A stretch of DNA of 8,132 bases, from positions 1 to 8,132 of the forward strand of contig JAKADI010000028.1 of NCBI GenBank assembly GCA_021820675.1, written 5' to 3'. Positions 1-5,689 of this stretch are shown here, one piece after another; position 1 is the first letter of the stretch; every line of letters begins with the position of its first letter. A model generated the notes under the pieces. It was not told where the DNA came from, did no database searches, and saw nothing but the letters and a program-made list of their open reading frames with translations. The position numbers and the translations under genes are program-made. The stretch comes from Bacillota bacterium. Its GTDB lineage: Bacteria; Bacillota; Sulfobacillia; Sulfobacillales; Sulfobacillaceae.

Positions 1-115
1 CGCCTAAGGCAATAACGGTGATGACGCCAGCCAACCGAAATCTCCAGATGGTTTTATGCGAGTACGGTGCGTCTTGTTTTAACAGGTCGTCCCACTGATG
101 TTGCGGTTTAGTCAT
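1..115 (-). CDS. Unidentified protein, N-terminal 38 residues only
   Basis: The gene reads leftward off the window edge, so only its start is visible. An ATG at 115-113 is preceded by a clear Shine-Dalgarno sequence (GAGAGGGG) five bases upstream. The visible protein starts MTKPQHQWDDLLKQ and continues with a hydrophilic stretch. From about residue 27 a hydrophobic run (LAGVITVIALG) looks like the start of a transmembrane segment. That suggests a membrane protein with a short cytoplasmic N-terminus. It is transcribed divergently from the phosphatase operon and has its own -10 box at 155-160. Too little is visible to name a family. Confidence 0.7.
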   Translation of the reverse strand, partial: MTKPQHQWDDLLKQDAPYSHKTIWRFRLAGVITVIALG

Positions 116-154
116 GGTTTCCCCTCTCAACCCTATGCACTTTTAGTCCTTATC

Positions 155-163
155 ATTATAACA
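155..163 (-). promoter_or_regulatory. Extended -10 promoter element for the leftward gene
   Basis: On the minus strand the sequence reads TGTTATAAT, a perfect TATAAT preceded by TGn, which is the extended -10 form used by vegetative sigma factors. No good -35 is seen at 16-18 bases upstream, as is common for extended -10 promoters. It lies about 40 bases before the ATG at 115. Confidence 0.5.
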
Positions 164-178
164 AGAATCGGCCTGGAA

Positions 179-207
179 TTAGGATAAACCGAATTTTGTC
201 TTATAAT
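179..207 (+). promoter_or_regulatory. Putative promoter of the phosphatase-kinase operon
   Basis: A perfect -10 box TATAAT lies at 202-207. Seventeen bases upstream, TTAGGA (179-184) is a weak -35 match. Transcription would begin near 214 and give a leader of about 23 bases. The element is back-to-back with the leftward extended -10 at 155-163, so the two promoters share under 50 bases and may be co-regulated. Confidence 0.5.
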
Positions 208-236
208 TAAGGATACGTTACGTCATAAGTAGGAGA

Positions 237-1736
237 GTGGTTACTATCACCCCATCGATATGCGCAATTATCGATATCGGGTCTAATTCCTTACGGCTGA
301 TGGTTGCCCGACGCCTTGACCTTGGTACAACCGTTATCCTCGACGAACAGAAGGCGACCCCGCGGTTGGCTCTAGCTAAAGATTCAGAAGGATTCCTCAC
401 GTTGGACGGATTTTCGAGATTGATTCAATCCCTGCGGTATTTCCGCGATGTTGCACAAGCCTATGGTGCTGACCCTGTAATCGTACGTGCCACCGCGTCG
501 TTAAGAAATTTGGCGAACCAGCAACAGGTCCTCCAAGAAATTGAGCGCCAAACCGGCTTAACGGCACAGGTTTTATCAGGAGACGACGAAGGCCAAATTG
601 GATTTCTTGCCGTGAGAGACACTATCGTGTTGACCCGAGGATGGACCATTGACGTCGGTGGTGGTAGCACAGAAATTGTAGCGTATGAAAAAGGTCAAAT
701 TCGACATCAAGAATCTTTCCCATTTGGCGCGGTTTCTTTATCGGCACTCAACCTATCTTTCAAGGACTTATTAACATGGGTACAAGAACAATATGTCCAT
801 GCCAAATGGTTACCGGCCAAAGCCCCCCAGGCGATTGCTTTGGGCGGGAGCGCCCGAGTCATGGCCCGTTCCATCCAGCAAGAACTCGACTACCCATTTC
901 GCCAGATCCATTATTTTCGCGTCCAAACGTCCACAGTCGAAGCGTGGTTGACGAAGCTCGCACTGATGACCCCTGATCAACGGAAAAAATTAGGCTATAT
1001 ACCTAAGGATCGAGTTGACATCATTGTGCCCGGCATTGCCATTGTTTTAGCCTTGTTGAGAACCACCCAGGTGGAAACACTCACCATTAGTGGATATGGC
1101 CTACGTAACGGATTGCTATTACAACATATGGGAACACAACAAAAATTCTTCAAGTCCATCGCAATAGATAACGCTTGGCATATGGCACTTAGAAATGAAT
1201 GGCCCCCGGATTTAGCGATGGGACTCCAAAAGCAAGTTGCAACCTTAGGGAAGGAATTACGAAGCCTTCTTGGATTGTCAGACCGAGCTTTGGAGCTTGT
1301 TCAGTGTGCTGCCTTACTGCGTCATAGCGGACGGAATATCAACATGTATCACTGGGACCACCATACGTTTTATCAAACCTTGGCAGCTCCTTTAACGGGA
1401 CTTACCCATGATGAATGGGTATCAGTGGCACTCATCGCATCATACCGGTCAGCCAAACGTCTTCAGAAATTTTGGAGCCCATATTCCAGTATCGTCAATC
1501 GCCAGCAACTGGTAGTTATCCGGCAACTCGGCGTATTATTGCGATTGGCGGAAATTTTTTCCCCGCCTGTCATGAACGGAGTAGAGCGCCTTGATTTGCA
1601 GTACAGTAATAAACAACTTAAGATCACTGTTTCGGGCACAGGTATTTCCAGTCCTCCCAAAGAATTGGAAGACTTAGCCAAGGACATGAAAAAAAGTTGG
1701 CAAGTGAAACTGATTGTGCCAGGATTACTGAATTGA
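237..1736 (+). CDS. Ppx/GppA-family phosphatase with degenerate C-terminal HD domain
   Basis: Member of the exopolyphosphatase / pppGpp phosphohydrolase family (ASKHA fold), cytoplasmic, 499 residues, the usual length for a full Ppx. The first phosphate-binding motif is at 11-20 (IIDIGSNSLR). Next come VRATASLRN (83-91), the acidic catalytic stretch SGDDEG (114-119), the second phosphate motif DVGGGSTE (139-146) and ALGGSARV (201-208). At the acidic stretch one of the usual paired glutamates reads Asp117. From about residue 310 the C-terminal HD-type domain is recognisable, but its ligands have changed. The usual His-Asp pair is Arg362-His363, the later histidine position reads Arg404, and the final aspartate is Glu439. 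GTG at 237 is the only standard start in frame before the first motif. It sits one base after AGGAG (231-235), which is too close. ATC at 246 would be better spaced. First gene of a four-gene operon, 22 bases before the next. Exopolyphosphatase versus pppGpp phosphatase cannot be decided here. Confidence 0.9.
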   Translation: MVTITPSICAIIDIGSNSLRLMVARRLDLGTTVILDEQKATPRLALAKDSEGFLTLDGFSRLIQSLRYFRDVAQAYGADPVIVRATASLRNLANQQQVLQEIERQTGLTAQVLSGDDEGQIGFLAVRDTIVLTRGWTIDVGGGSTEIVAYEKGQIRHQESFPFGAVSLSALNLSFKDLLTWVQEQYVHAKWLPAKAPQAIALGGSARVMARSIQQELDYPFRQIHYFRVQTSTVEAWLTKLALMTPDQRKKLGYIPKDRVDIIVPGIAIVLALLRTTQVETLTISGYGLRNGLLLQHMGTQQKFFKSIAIDNAWHMALRNEWPPDLAMGLQKQVATLGKELRSLLGLSDRALELVQCAALLRHSGRNINMYHWDHHTFYQTLAAPLTGLTHDEWVSVALIASYRSAKRLQKFWSPYSSIVNRQQLVVIRQLGVLLRLAEIFSPPVMNGVERLDLQYSNKQLKITVSGTGISSPPKELEDLAKDMKKSWQVKLIVPGLLN

Positions 1737-1758
1737 CCAAAACAAGGAGTGTCTTATC

Positions 1759-2454
1759 GTGGAAGAACACTATACCCGCCCGTCAGGGCGCTTAATCGTT
1801 GTCGAGGGCACAGATGGATCCGGAAAGAGCACAGCGATAGAACTATTGGGTAATTGGCTAAAAACACAAGGCTATCCTGTCTACCGAACCGCGTGGAATA
1901 GCTCCCCTTTAATTAAACCTCTTACCCGACATGCTAAGAAACAACAATGGCTCAACCCGGCAGCATATAGTCTGCTTCATGCCAGTGATTTCTTTGATCG
2001 ATTAAATCGGTTGATTAAGCCGCGACTACATTCTGGTTTTCTCGTCCTGGCCGATCGGTGGGTATATACGGCTTGGGTCCGAGATCATGTGAGAGGACTC
2101 GATTTAGAGTGGATTAAATCCCTTTATCGCGATGTACCCCAACCTGATTTGGCCATATACTTTTCGACACCTCCTGATGTTGCTGTGGATCGTCTAAAAC
2201 ACGCTTCTCGTAAACTTAAGTATTATGAAAGCGGGCAAGATATCAGTGGCTTGCGCGATCGGTGGAATAGTTTTCTGTGGCTTCAAGAACAAATGCGAGA
2301 ATCGTATTTAGCACTGGCCGAACAGGGATATTTGCAAGTATTAGATGCCACCTTGCCCATTGCCGAACAACAAAAAATTTTACGGAACCAGTTGGCTCCT
2401 ATTATTAGAGATGTCCCCTTACTGTCGCAATTCCTTGACAATGCCCATTCCTAG
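1759..2454 (+). CDS. Thymidylate-kinase-like P-loop kinase (kinase 1)
   Basis: A 231-residue P-loop kinase of the thymidylate kinase fold. Walker A is GTDGSGKS (17-24) with Lys23. A DR motif (99-100) and the GLDLEW helix (113-118) follow. A lysine/arginine-rich lid lies near 145-155, and a late VLDA (194-197) is typical of Tmk C-termini. The general match to Tmk is good. However, the segment after the DR motif normally reads DRY..S..AYQ and holds the thymine-binding glutamine. Here it reads DRWVYTAWVRD, so dTMP may not be the substrate. The GTG start at 1759 has AAGGAG (1744-1749) nine bases upstream. The gene sits 22 bases after the phosphatase and is followed by a paralogue. The housekeeping tmk would be expected elsewhere, near holB. 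A role in nucleotide or polyphosphate phosphotransfer is inference from the operon. Confidence 0.82.
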   Translation: MEEHYTRPSGRLIVVEGTDGSGKSTAIELLGNWLKTQGYPVYRTAWNSSPLIKPLTRHAKKQQWLNPAAYSLLHASDFFDRLNRLIKPRLHSGFLVLADRWVYTAWVRDHVRGLDLEWIKSLYRDVPQPDLAIYFSTPPDVAVDRLKHASRKLKYYESGQDISGLRDRWNSFLWLQEQMRESYLALAEQGYLQVLDATLPIAEQQKILRNQLAPIIRDVPLLSQFLDNAHS

Positions 2455-2467
2455 TTGCCGAAGAGGC

Positions 2468-2503
2468 GATGTTTCCGATTTTACGGATGTTTCCGATTTT
2501 ACG
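2468..2503 (+). repeat. Perfect 18-bp tandem duplication between the two kinase genes
   Basis: The unit GATGTTTCCGATTTTACG occurs twice with no gap (2468-2485 and 2486-2503) and no mismatch. It fills most of the 66-base spacer between the stop of kinase 1 and the GTG of kinase 2, and ends directly at that gene's Shine-Dalgarno sequence. It may be a recent slippage duplication or a spacer affecting translation of the second kinase. Confidence 0.95.
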
Positions 2504-2520
2504 AAGGGAGGATTCCACCC

Positions 2521-3204
2521 GTGCCGACGCCTGTTCGCACGCTACAAGCATGGTCCTACTTACAGTCCTATTATGATGGGCTTTACGTGGGAATTGATGG
2601 TTTGGAAGGGTCTGGACGCAGTACCGTCGCTGCGTCTTTGCAAAACAAGCTGCAATCAGCGGGTTATCCCGCTAAAATTATTTCGCCCTTTCCTAACACG
2701 AAAACTCATAAATATATCTCCGAAATCAAGCATGACCGCCGACTTGGTATAAAAAGTCGCCACTTGCTCTATGCAAGTCTCTTCGCTATAGTCACCGAGC
2801 ACATCATCTTACCTCATTTGGCTGCCGGCTATATTATATTGTCTGACCGTTCATGGCTCAGTCTGTACGCCCGCGCCGTTGCCCAGGGTCTAGACGAACA
2901 ATGGGTGCGCACCTCCCTGGGTTTTGCGTTAATGCCGGATATCATTATCGAACCGCAGTCAGACCCCATAACGGCCTTACGACGCAAGCTGATAATGTCC
3001 GAAGCCCTCGATCCCTTAGAGTCCGGGTCCGACAATGAAACCTTAGAAGGTTTTATCGACTTCCAATCCCGAATGGGCCAAATCCTCCATGATATCAAGC
3101 CCAAGACCAGTTGGCACGTGATCAACATCGCTAACCCTGATGCTCTCAATCACCTTGTGTCAACCATCATTGGGCAAATGGAAGGGAGAGACGTTTCATC
3201 TTAA
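2521..3204 (+). CDS. Thymidylate-kinase-like paralogue with Walker A Lys-to-Arg change (kinase 2, possible pseudokinase)
   Basis: A 227-residue protein of the same fold as the upstream kinase and apparently its tandem paralogue. Shared landmarks are the P-loop region GIDGLEGSGRST (24-35), SDR (108-110), GLDEQW (123-128), MPDIIIEP (138-145) and a late helix FIDFQSRM (178-185) corresponding to FLWLQEQM in kinase 1. The invariant P-loop lysine is Arg33, and the basic lid is poorly conserved. Phosphoryl transfer is therefore probably weak or absent, and a regulatory or structural role beside kinase 1 is inferred. GTG at 2521 was chosen because AAGGGAGG (2504-2511) lies nine bases upstream. The frame stays open back to a TTG at 2455, but that would place the tandem repeat inside the protein and has no good ribosome site. 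The TAA lies 17 bases before the HD gene. Confidence 0.78.
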   Translation: MPTPVRTLQAWSYLQSYYDGLYVGIDGLEGSGRSTVAASLQNKLQSAGYPAKIISPFPNTKTHKYISEIKHDRRLGIKSRHLLYASLFAIVTEHIILPHLAAGYIILSDRSWLSLYARAVAQGLDEQWVRTSLGFALMPDIIIEPQSDPITALRRKLIMSEALDPLESGSDNETLEGFIDFQSRMGQILHDIKPKTSWHVINIANPDALNHLVSTIIGQMEGRDVSS

Positions 3205-3221
3205 TCCACACGGATCATTTA

Positions 3222-3758
3222 ATGCATCGATATGCTGTCGACCGGCCTCACGCTATCCATGTCGCACGTCTATCTTTAAAATTGTCTGAACCTCTTATGG
3301 ATCTCGGATCCTTCCCTTCCGATAGCCTAGGGCGCGAGTGTCTGGAAACCGCTGCATTGCTTCACGATATTGGATATTTTATCAACCCAAAGGGACACCA
3401 CCGCCATAGTTGTTACATCATCCGGCACGCCCAAGAAACCCGGGATTGGGGAGAATCCACCCGGTCTTGCGTCGCGCTTTTGGCTTATTTTCACCGGAAG
3501 TCCTTCAACCCGCAAAAATTTGGTGAATTTAGCAAGAACACCACGTGGCTGACGATGGCTGCCATATTGCGCATTGCGGACGGGTTGGACCGGGGCCATT
3601 GCCAACAGGTCGAAATCAGACAGATTGACGTCACTCCGAATACGGTAGAATTGTTTGTCCGAGGACTGCAAAACGAGCCTTTGGGACATTTGATGCAAAT
3701 CAAGGCCCAAGGCTTCGATGCAATATTTCATCGTCAGTTACTGATTTTGAGAGAGTAG
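3222..3758 (+). CDS. Free-standing HD-domain protein matching the Ppx/GppA C-terminal domain
   Basis: A 178-residue HD-superfamily protein. It starts RYAVDRPHAIHVARL (3-17), the usual opening of the Ppx C-terminal region. Metal-binding candidates are intact: His10/His13, His48-Asp49 in ALLHDIG, His59-His60 and His62 in KGHHRHS, His91 in AYFHRK, and Asp120 in RIADGLDRG. The tail KAQGFDAIFHRQLLIL (161-176) also resembles the end of Ppx. This is therefore a separated Ppx domain III/IV rather than a generic HD hydrolase. Its ligands are the ones missing from the phosphatase at the head of the operon, so the two may form a complex; that is inference. The ATG at 3222 has only a weak upstream GGAT. 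AGGGAGAG (3183-3190) lies before an in-frame ATC at 3198, which would overlap the previous stop, so the true start is uncertain. Substrate unknown; hydrolysis of a phosphate ester is plausible. Confidence 0.85.
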   Translation: MHRYAVDRPHAIHVARLSLKLSEPLMDLGSFPSDSLGRECLETAALLHDIGYFINPKGHHRHSCYIIRHAQETRDWGESTRSCVALLAYFHRKSFNPQKFGEFSKNTTWLTMAAILRIADGLDRGHCQQVEIRQIDVTPNTVELFVRGLQNEPLGHLMQIKAQGFDAIFHRQLLILRE

Positions 3759-3782
3759 GCCAACCTCTTTCAAGGTCAGCCT
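3757..3782 (+). terminator. Weak hairpin at the end of the four-gene operon
   Basis: AGGC/GCCT and ACCT/AGGT arms form an eight-pair stem interrupted by a two-by-two CA/CA internal loop, with a six-base loop. It begins at the stop codon of the HD gene. No T-tract follows, so intrinsic termination is doubtful; it may only protect the 3' end. Confidence 0.3.
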
Positions 3783-4039
3783 ATCAGTGAGTTGCGCCAA
3801 AATGGAAATCATGCCCGCTACCACGAGGAACAACGGTGTCGCCCTGGGGTGCCCGAGTCTTGTCAGGAAAAGAGCCCCCAAGAGTGCTCTTTAAATGAAC
3901 AACCGCTTTCGCCCCTTGACAGTTTGAGACCTTTCGGATGACCACCCTCAGCGATTCTCTCGACCCCTTCGAAGTCAGCGGATTATCGTAGCCAGAACGC
4001 CTCTCCATCCTCTCGCCGAACTCTCGTGGCACTGCAGAG
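3759..4039. other. Convergent intergenic region without a recognisable gene
   Basis: These 281 bases lie between the stop of the HD gene and the stop of the malic enzyme gene. No open frame here has a ribosome site or resembles a known family, and no tRNA or riboswitch core was recognised. The region holds the hairpins at 3757-3782 and 3869-3892 and an 8-base palindrome CTTCGAAG near 3967. An untranslated RNA on the minus strand cannot be excluded. Confidence 0.6.
3869..3892 (-). terminator. Candidate terminator downstream of the malic enzyme gene
   Basis: A perfect seven-pair stem (AAAGAGC 3869-3875, GCTCTTT 3886-3892) encloses a ten-base loop. Read on the minus strand the stem runs into TTTTCC, a short T-tract. 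It lies about 150 bases beyond the malic enzyme stop. On the plus strand the stem is followed by AAATG, so a role there is less likely. Confidence 0.4.
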
Positions 4040-5461
4040 TTAGACCTTGGGAATCCGGCGCGCCACATTATCTTTTTCCGCGGCTTGGATAACGGCTTTT
4101 GCCATACGTTCCGAAACTTCTCGATTAAACACACTGGGAATGATGTATTCAGGCCCCAATTCCTCGTCCTTCACAACCGAAGCCAGAGCATGCGCTGCGG
4201 CAACCTTCATGCCGACTGTAACCCGCATAGCTCTAGCATCGAGAACACCGCGAAAGAGTCCGGGGAAACATAGGACGTTATTGATTTGATTGGGATAATC
4301 GGAACGACCGGTCGCCACAACCTTGGCATATAGCTGGGCTACTTCGGGTTCCATTTCGGGGATCGGATTCGCCATGAGGAACAAAATGGCCTTTTCCGCC
4401 ATACCTTGAATATCTTCGGGCCGTAAGAGATTGCCGGAGGAAACCCCAATAAACACATCGGCATCAATCAAGAGCTCCTTTAGAGTCCCTTGGCGCCGGT
4501 AGGGGTTGGTCATCGCAGCCAACTGTTCCCACTGGGGGTGTCCCGGATAGGATTGTCCCGCCACAATCACTCCCATGCGATCATACCCCACGATATCCTG
4601 AACCCCCATGTGAAGAAGCAGTTCAGCCGTCGCAGTGCCTGCTGCACCAATTCCGGCGATAACGATGCGCATAGATTCCAAGGACTTACCGACCACTTTA
4701 GCCGCATTAATCAAACCAGCTAAGATCACCACGGCCGTGCCATGTTGGTCGTCGTGAAATACCGGAATGTCCAGACGCTCACTCAGACGTTGTTCGATTT
4801 CGAAACAACGCGGAGCGGCAATATCCTCCAGGTTCACACCGCCGAACCCCGGCGCAATACGAACTACCGTCTCGACGATTTCGTCGACATCCTGCGTATC
4901 CAGACACAGCGGAACAGCATCAACATTAGCCAACCACTTAAATAAGACCGCCTTGCCCTCCATTACCGGCAAAGCCGCCTTGGGTCCACGGTTCCCTAAG
5001 CCTAAAATTGCCGAACCGTCGGACACAATGGCGACCGTATTGCGTTTCATTGTTAATTGGAATGCCTTGGCTGGATCGTCAGCAATAGCCTCCACAACTC
5101 TGGCCACCCCAGGGGTGTACACATGGGACAAATCCGCACGCGTTTTAATGTGCACACGGGGACGCATTTCAATTTTTCCACCTAAGTGCATTAAGAATGT
5201 GCGGTCTGAGACATTTTCGACACTAACACCTTCAAGCCCTGAGAACTTAGCCACCAATGTCTGCAACTGCTCAGCAGTCGCCATCAACACCGTCAAATCT
5301 CGGATGGTTTTTTGATCCTCCGCCCGCACCAGGTCCCAAGCGATAATGTCGCCACCCAATTCATCAACCAATTGCACAATTTCTCGAAAAGGCAGCCCAT
5401 CACGCTGCATTTCTAATCGAATAATATATTGAACCCCATTCTGTACCAAGCGCCTCGTCAT
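4040..5461 (-). CDS. ACT-domain malic enzyme (malate to pyruvate + CO2)
   Basis: A cytoplasmic malic enzyme of 473 residues that oxidatively decarboxylates malate to pyruvate using NAD or NADP. Residues 10-85 look like an ACT domain (VQYIIRLEMQRDG at its start), a regulatory ligand-binding module common in bacterial malic enzymes of this size. The catalytic part begins near 100, with YTPGVA (115-120, catalytic Tyr), MEGKA (167-171, Lys170), the metal-binding LEDI (211-214) and HDDQHGT (236-242). The dinucleotide motif GIGAAG (270-275) follows, then MANPIPE (363-369) and the end motif SDYPNQINNVLCFPG. All key residues are present. I chose ATG 5461, which has GGGGTGG five bases upstream. An in-frame TTG at 5482 would add seven residues without a ribosome site. 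It is a single-gene unit, divergent from the sigma gene. The sequence alone does not settle NAD versus NADP preference. Confidence 0.95.
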   Translation of the reverse strand: MTRRLVQNGVQYIIRLEMQRDGLPFREIVQLVDELGGDIIAWDLVRAEDQKTIRDLTVLMATAEQLQTLVAKFSGLEGVSVENVSDRTFLMHLGGKIEMRPRVHIKTRADLSHVYTPGVARVVEAIADDPAKAFQLTMKRNTVAIVSDGSAILGLGNRGPKAALPVMEGKAVLFKWLANVDAVPLCLDTQDVDEIVETVVRIAPGFGGVNLEDIAAPRCFEIEQRLSERLDIPVFHDDQHGTAVVILAGLINAAKVVGKSLESMRIVIAGIGAAGTATAELLLHMGVQDIVGYDRMGVIVAGQSYPGHPQWEQLAAMTNPYRRQGTLKELLIDADVFIGVSSGNLLRPEDIQGMAEKAILFLMANPIPEMEPEVAQLYAKVVATGRSDYPNQINNVLCFPGLFRGVLDARAMRVTVGMKVAAAHALASVVKDEELGPEYIIPSVFNREVSERMAKAVIQAAEKDNVARRIPKV

Positions 5462-5494
5462 CCTTTCCACCCCGGATATCAATCAAGCACATTC

Positions 5495-5500
5495 ATAATA
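5495..5500 (-). promoter_or_regulatory. Candidate -10 box of the malic enzyme gene
   Basis: On the minus strand TATTAT (one mismatch to TATAAT) lies here and would give a leader of about 27 bases before ATG 5461. The -35 position 17 bases upstream reads TATTAC and is poor. It is covered by the ATAC repeats, consistent with a promoter that depends on a bound regulator; the dependence is inference. Confidence 0.35.
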
Positions 5501-5524
5501 CCGTAATACGTTATACCGTAATAC
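5498..5524. repeat. Direct repeat ATACCGTAATAC x2, putative operator before the malic enzyme gene
   Basis: The 12-base sequence ATACCGTAATAC is present exactly at 5498-5509 and 5513-5524, separated by GTT. Each copy contains ATAC twice, so four ATAC boxes start at 5498, 5506, 5513 and 5521 (spacings 8, 7, 8). The array covers the expected -35/spacer region of the malic enzyme promoter and lies 37 bases from its start codon. It looks like a site for a regulator binding tandem half-sites; the regulator is unknown. Confidence 0.6.
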
Positions 5525-5678
5525 CATCCGCTCTGATTGACAATGAGCTATTTTCTAACAATTTATTATATCGTCATCAGCCAAGAAGGGTCTCGAAAAT
5601 TTGACTAAACTCACGATTTTGCATGAAGATTTTATCTCATCGGTACTAATCGCAGTTTTAGCAATGCTTTAGGCCCTG

Positions 5679-5684
5679 TATAAT
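5679..5684 (+). promoter_or_regulatory. -10 box of the sigma factor gene
   Basis: A perfect TATAAT. The -35 region is weak: TTTTAG lies at a 17-base spacing and TTAGCA (5658-5663) at a short 15-base spacing. A 9-base palindrome AGCAATGCT overlaps this region and may bind a regulator. Transcription would start near 5690-5692, very close to the ATG at 5690. Confidence 0.5.
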
Positions 5685-5689
5685 GCAAC

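Noticed and set aside
2455..2520. TTG at 2455 as start of kinase 2, adding 22 residues
   Set aside because: No ribosome site precedes it, it abuts the previous stop, and the added residues come from the tandem DNA repeat. GTG 2521 has a strong, well-spaced Shine-Dalgarno sequence.
1759..3204. Kinases as PPK2 polyphosphate kinases
   Set aside because: The GLD-E/Q-W helix, lid position and late VLDA of kinase 1 fit Tmk better, and the typical PPK2 G.DAAGKG Walker A and its lid motif are absent. Kept only as a functional analogy.
3916..3944. TTGACA as a -35 box in the convergent region
   Set aside because: No -10-like sequence follows at 16-18 bases, and no gene lies downstream on that strand.
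3930..3960. GGGTGG on the minus strand as part of a T-box leader
   Set aside because: The following ACCGCG core is absent, and the position is downstream of a gene rather than upstream of one.
4019..4041. AACTCT/AGAGTT hairpin at the malic enzyme stop codon as a terminator
   Set aside because: It has only six pairs, an eleven-base loop, no T-tract on either strand, and overlaps the stop codon.
3784..4134. 116-residue minus-strand frame covering the convergent gap
   Set aside because: It overlaps the malic enzyme gene out of frame, has no ribosome site and resembles no known family.
4047..5315. Several plus-strand frames opposite the malic enzyme gene
   Set aside because: They are antisense shadows of a well-conserved coding region and lack ribosome sites.
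5537..5565. TTGACA as a -35 box for the sigma gene
   Set aside because: The sequence at the right spacing is AATTTA, a poor -10, and the perfect TATAAT at 5679 is much better placed.
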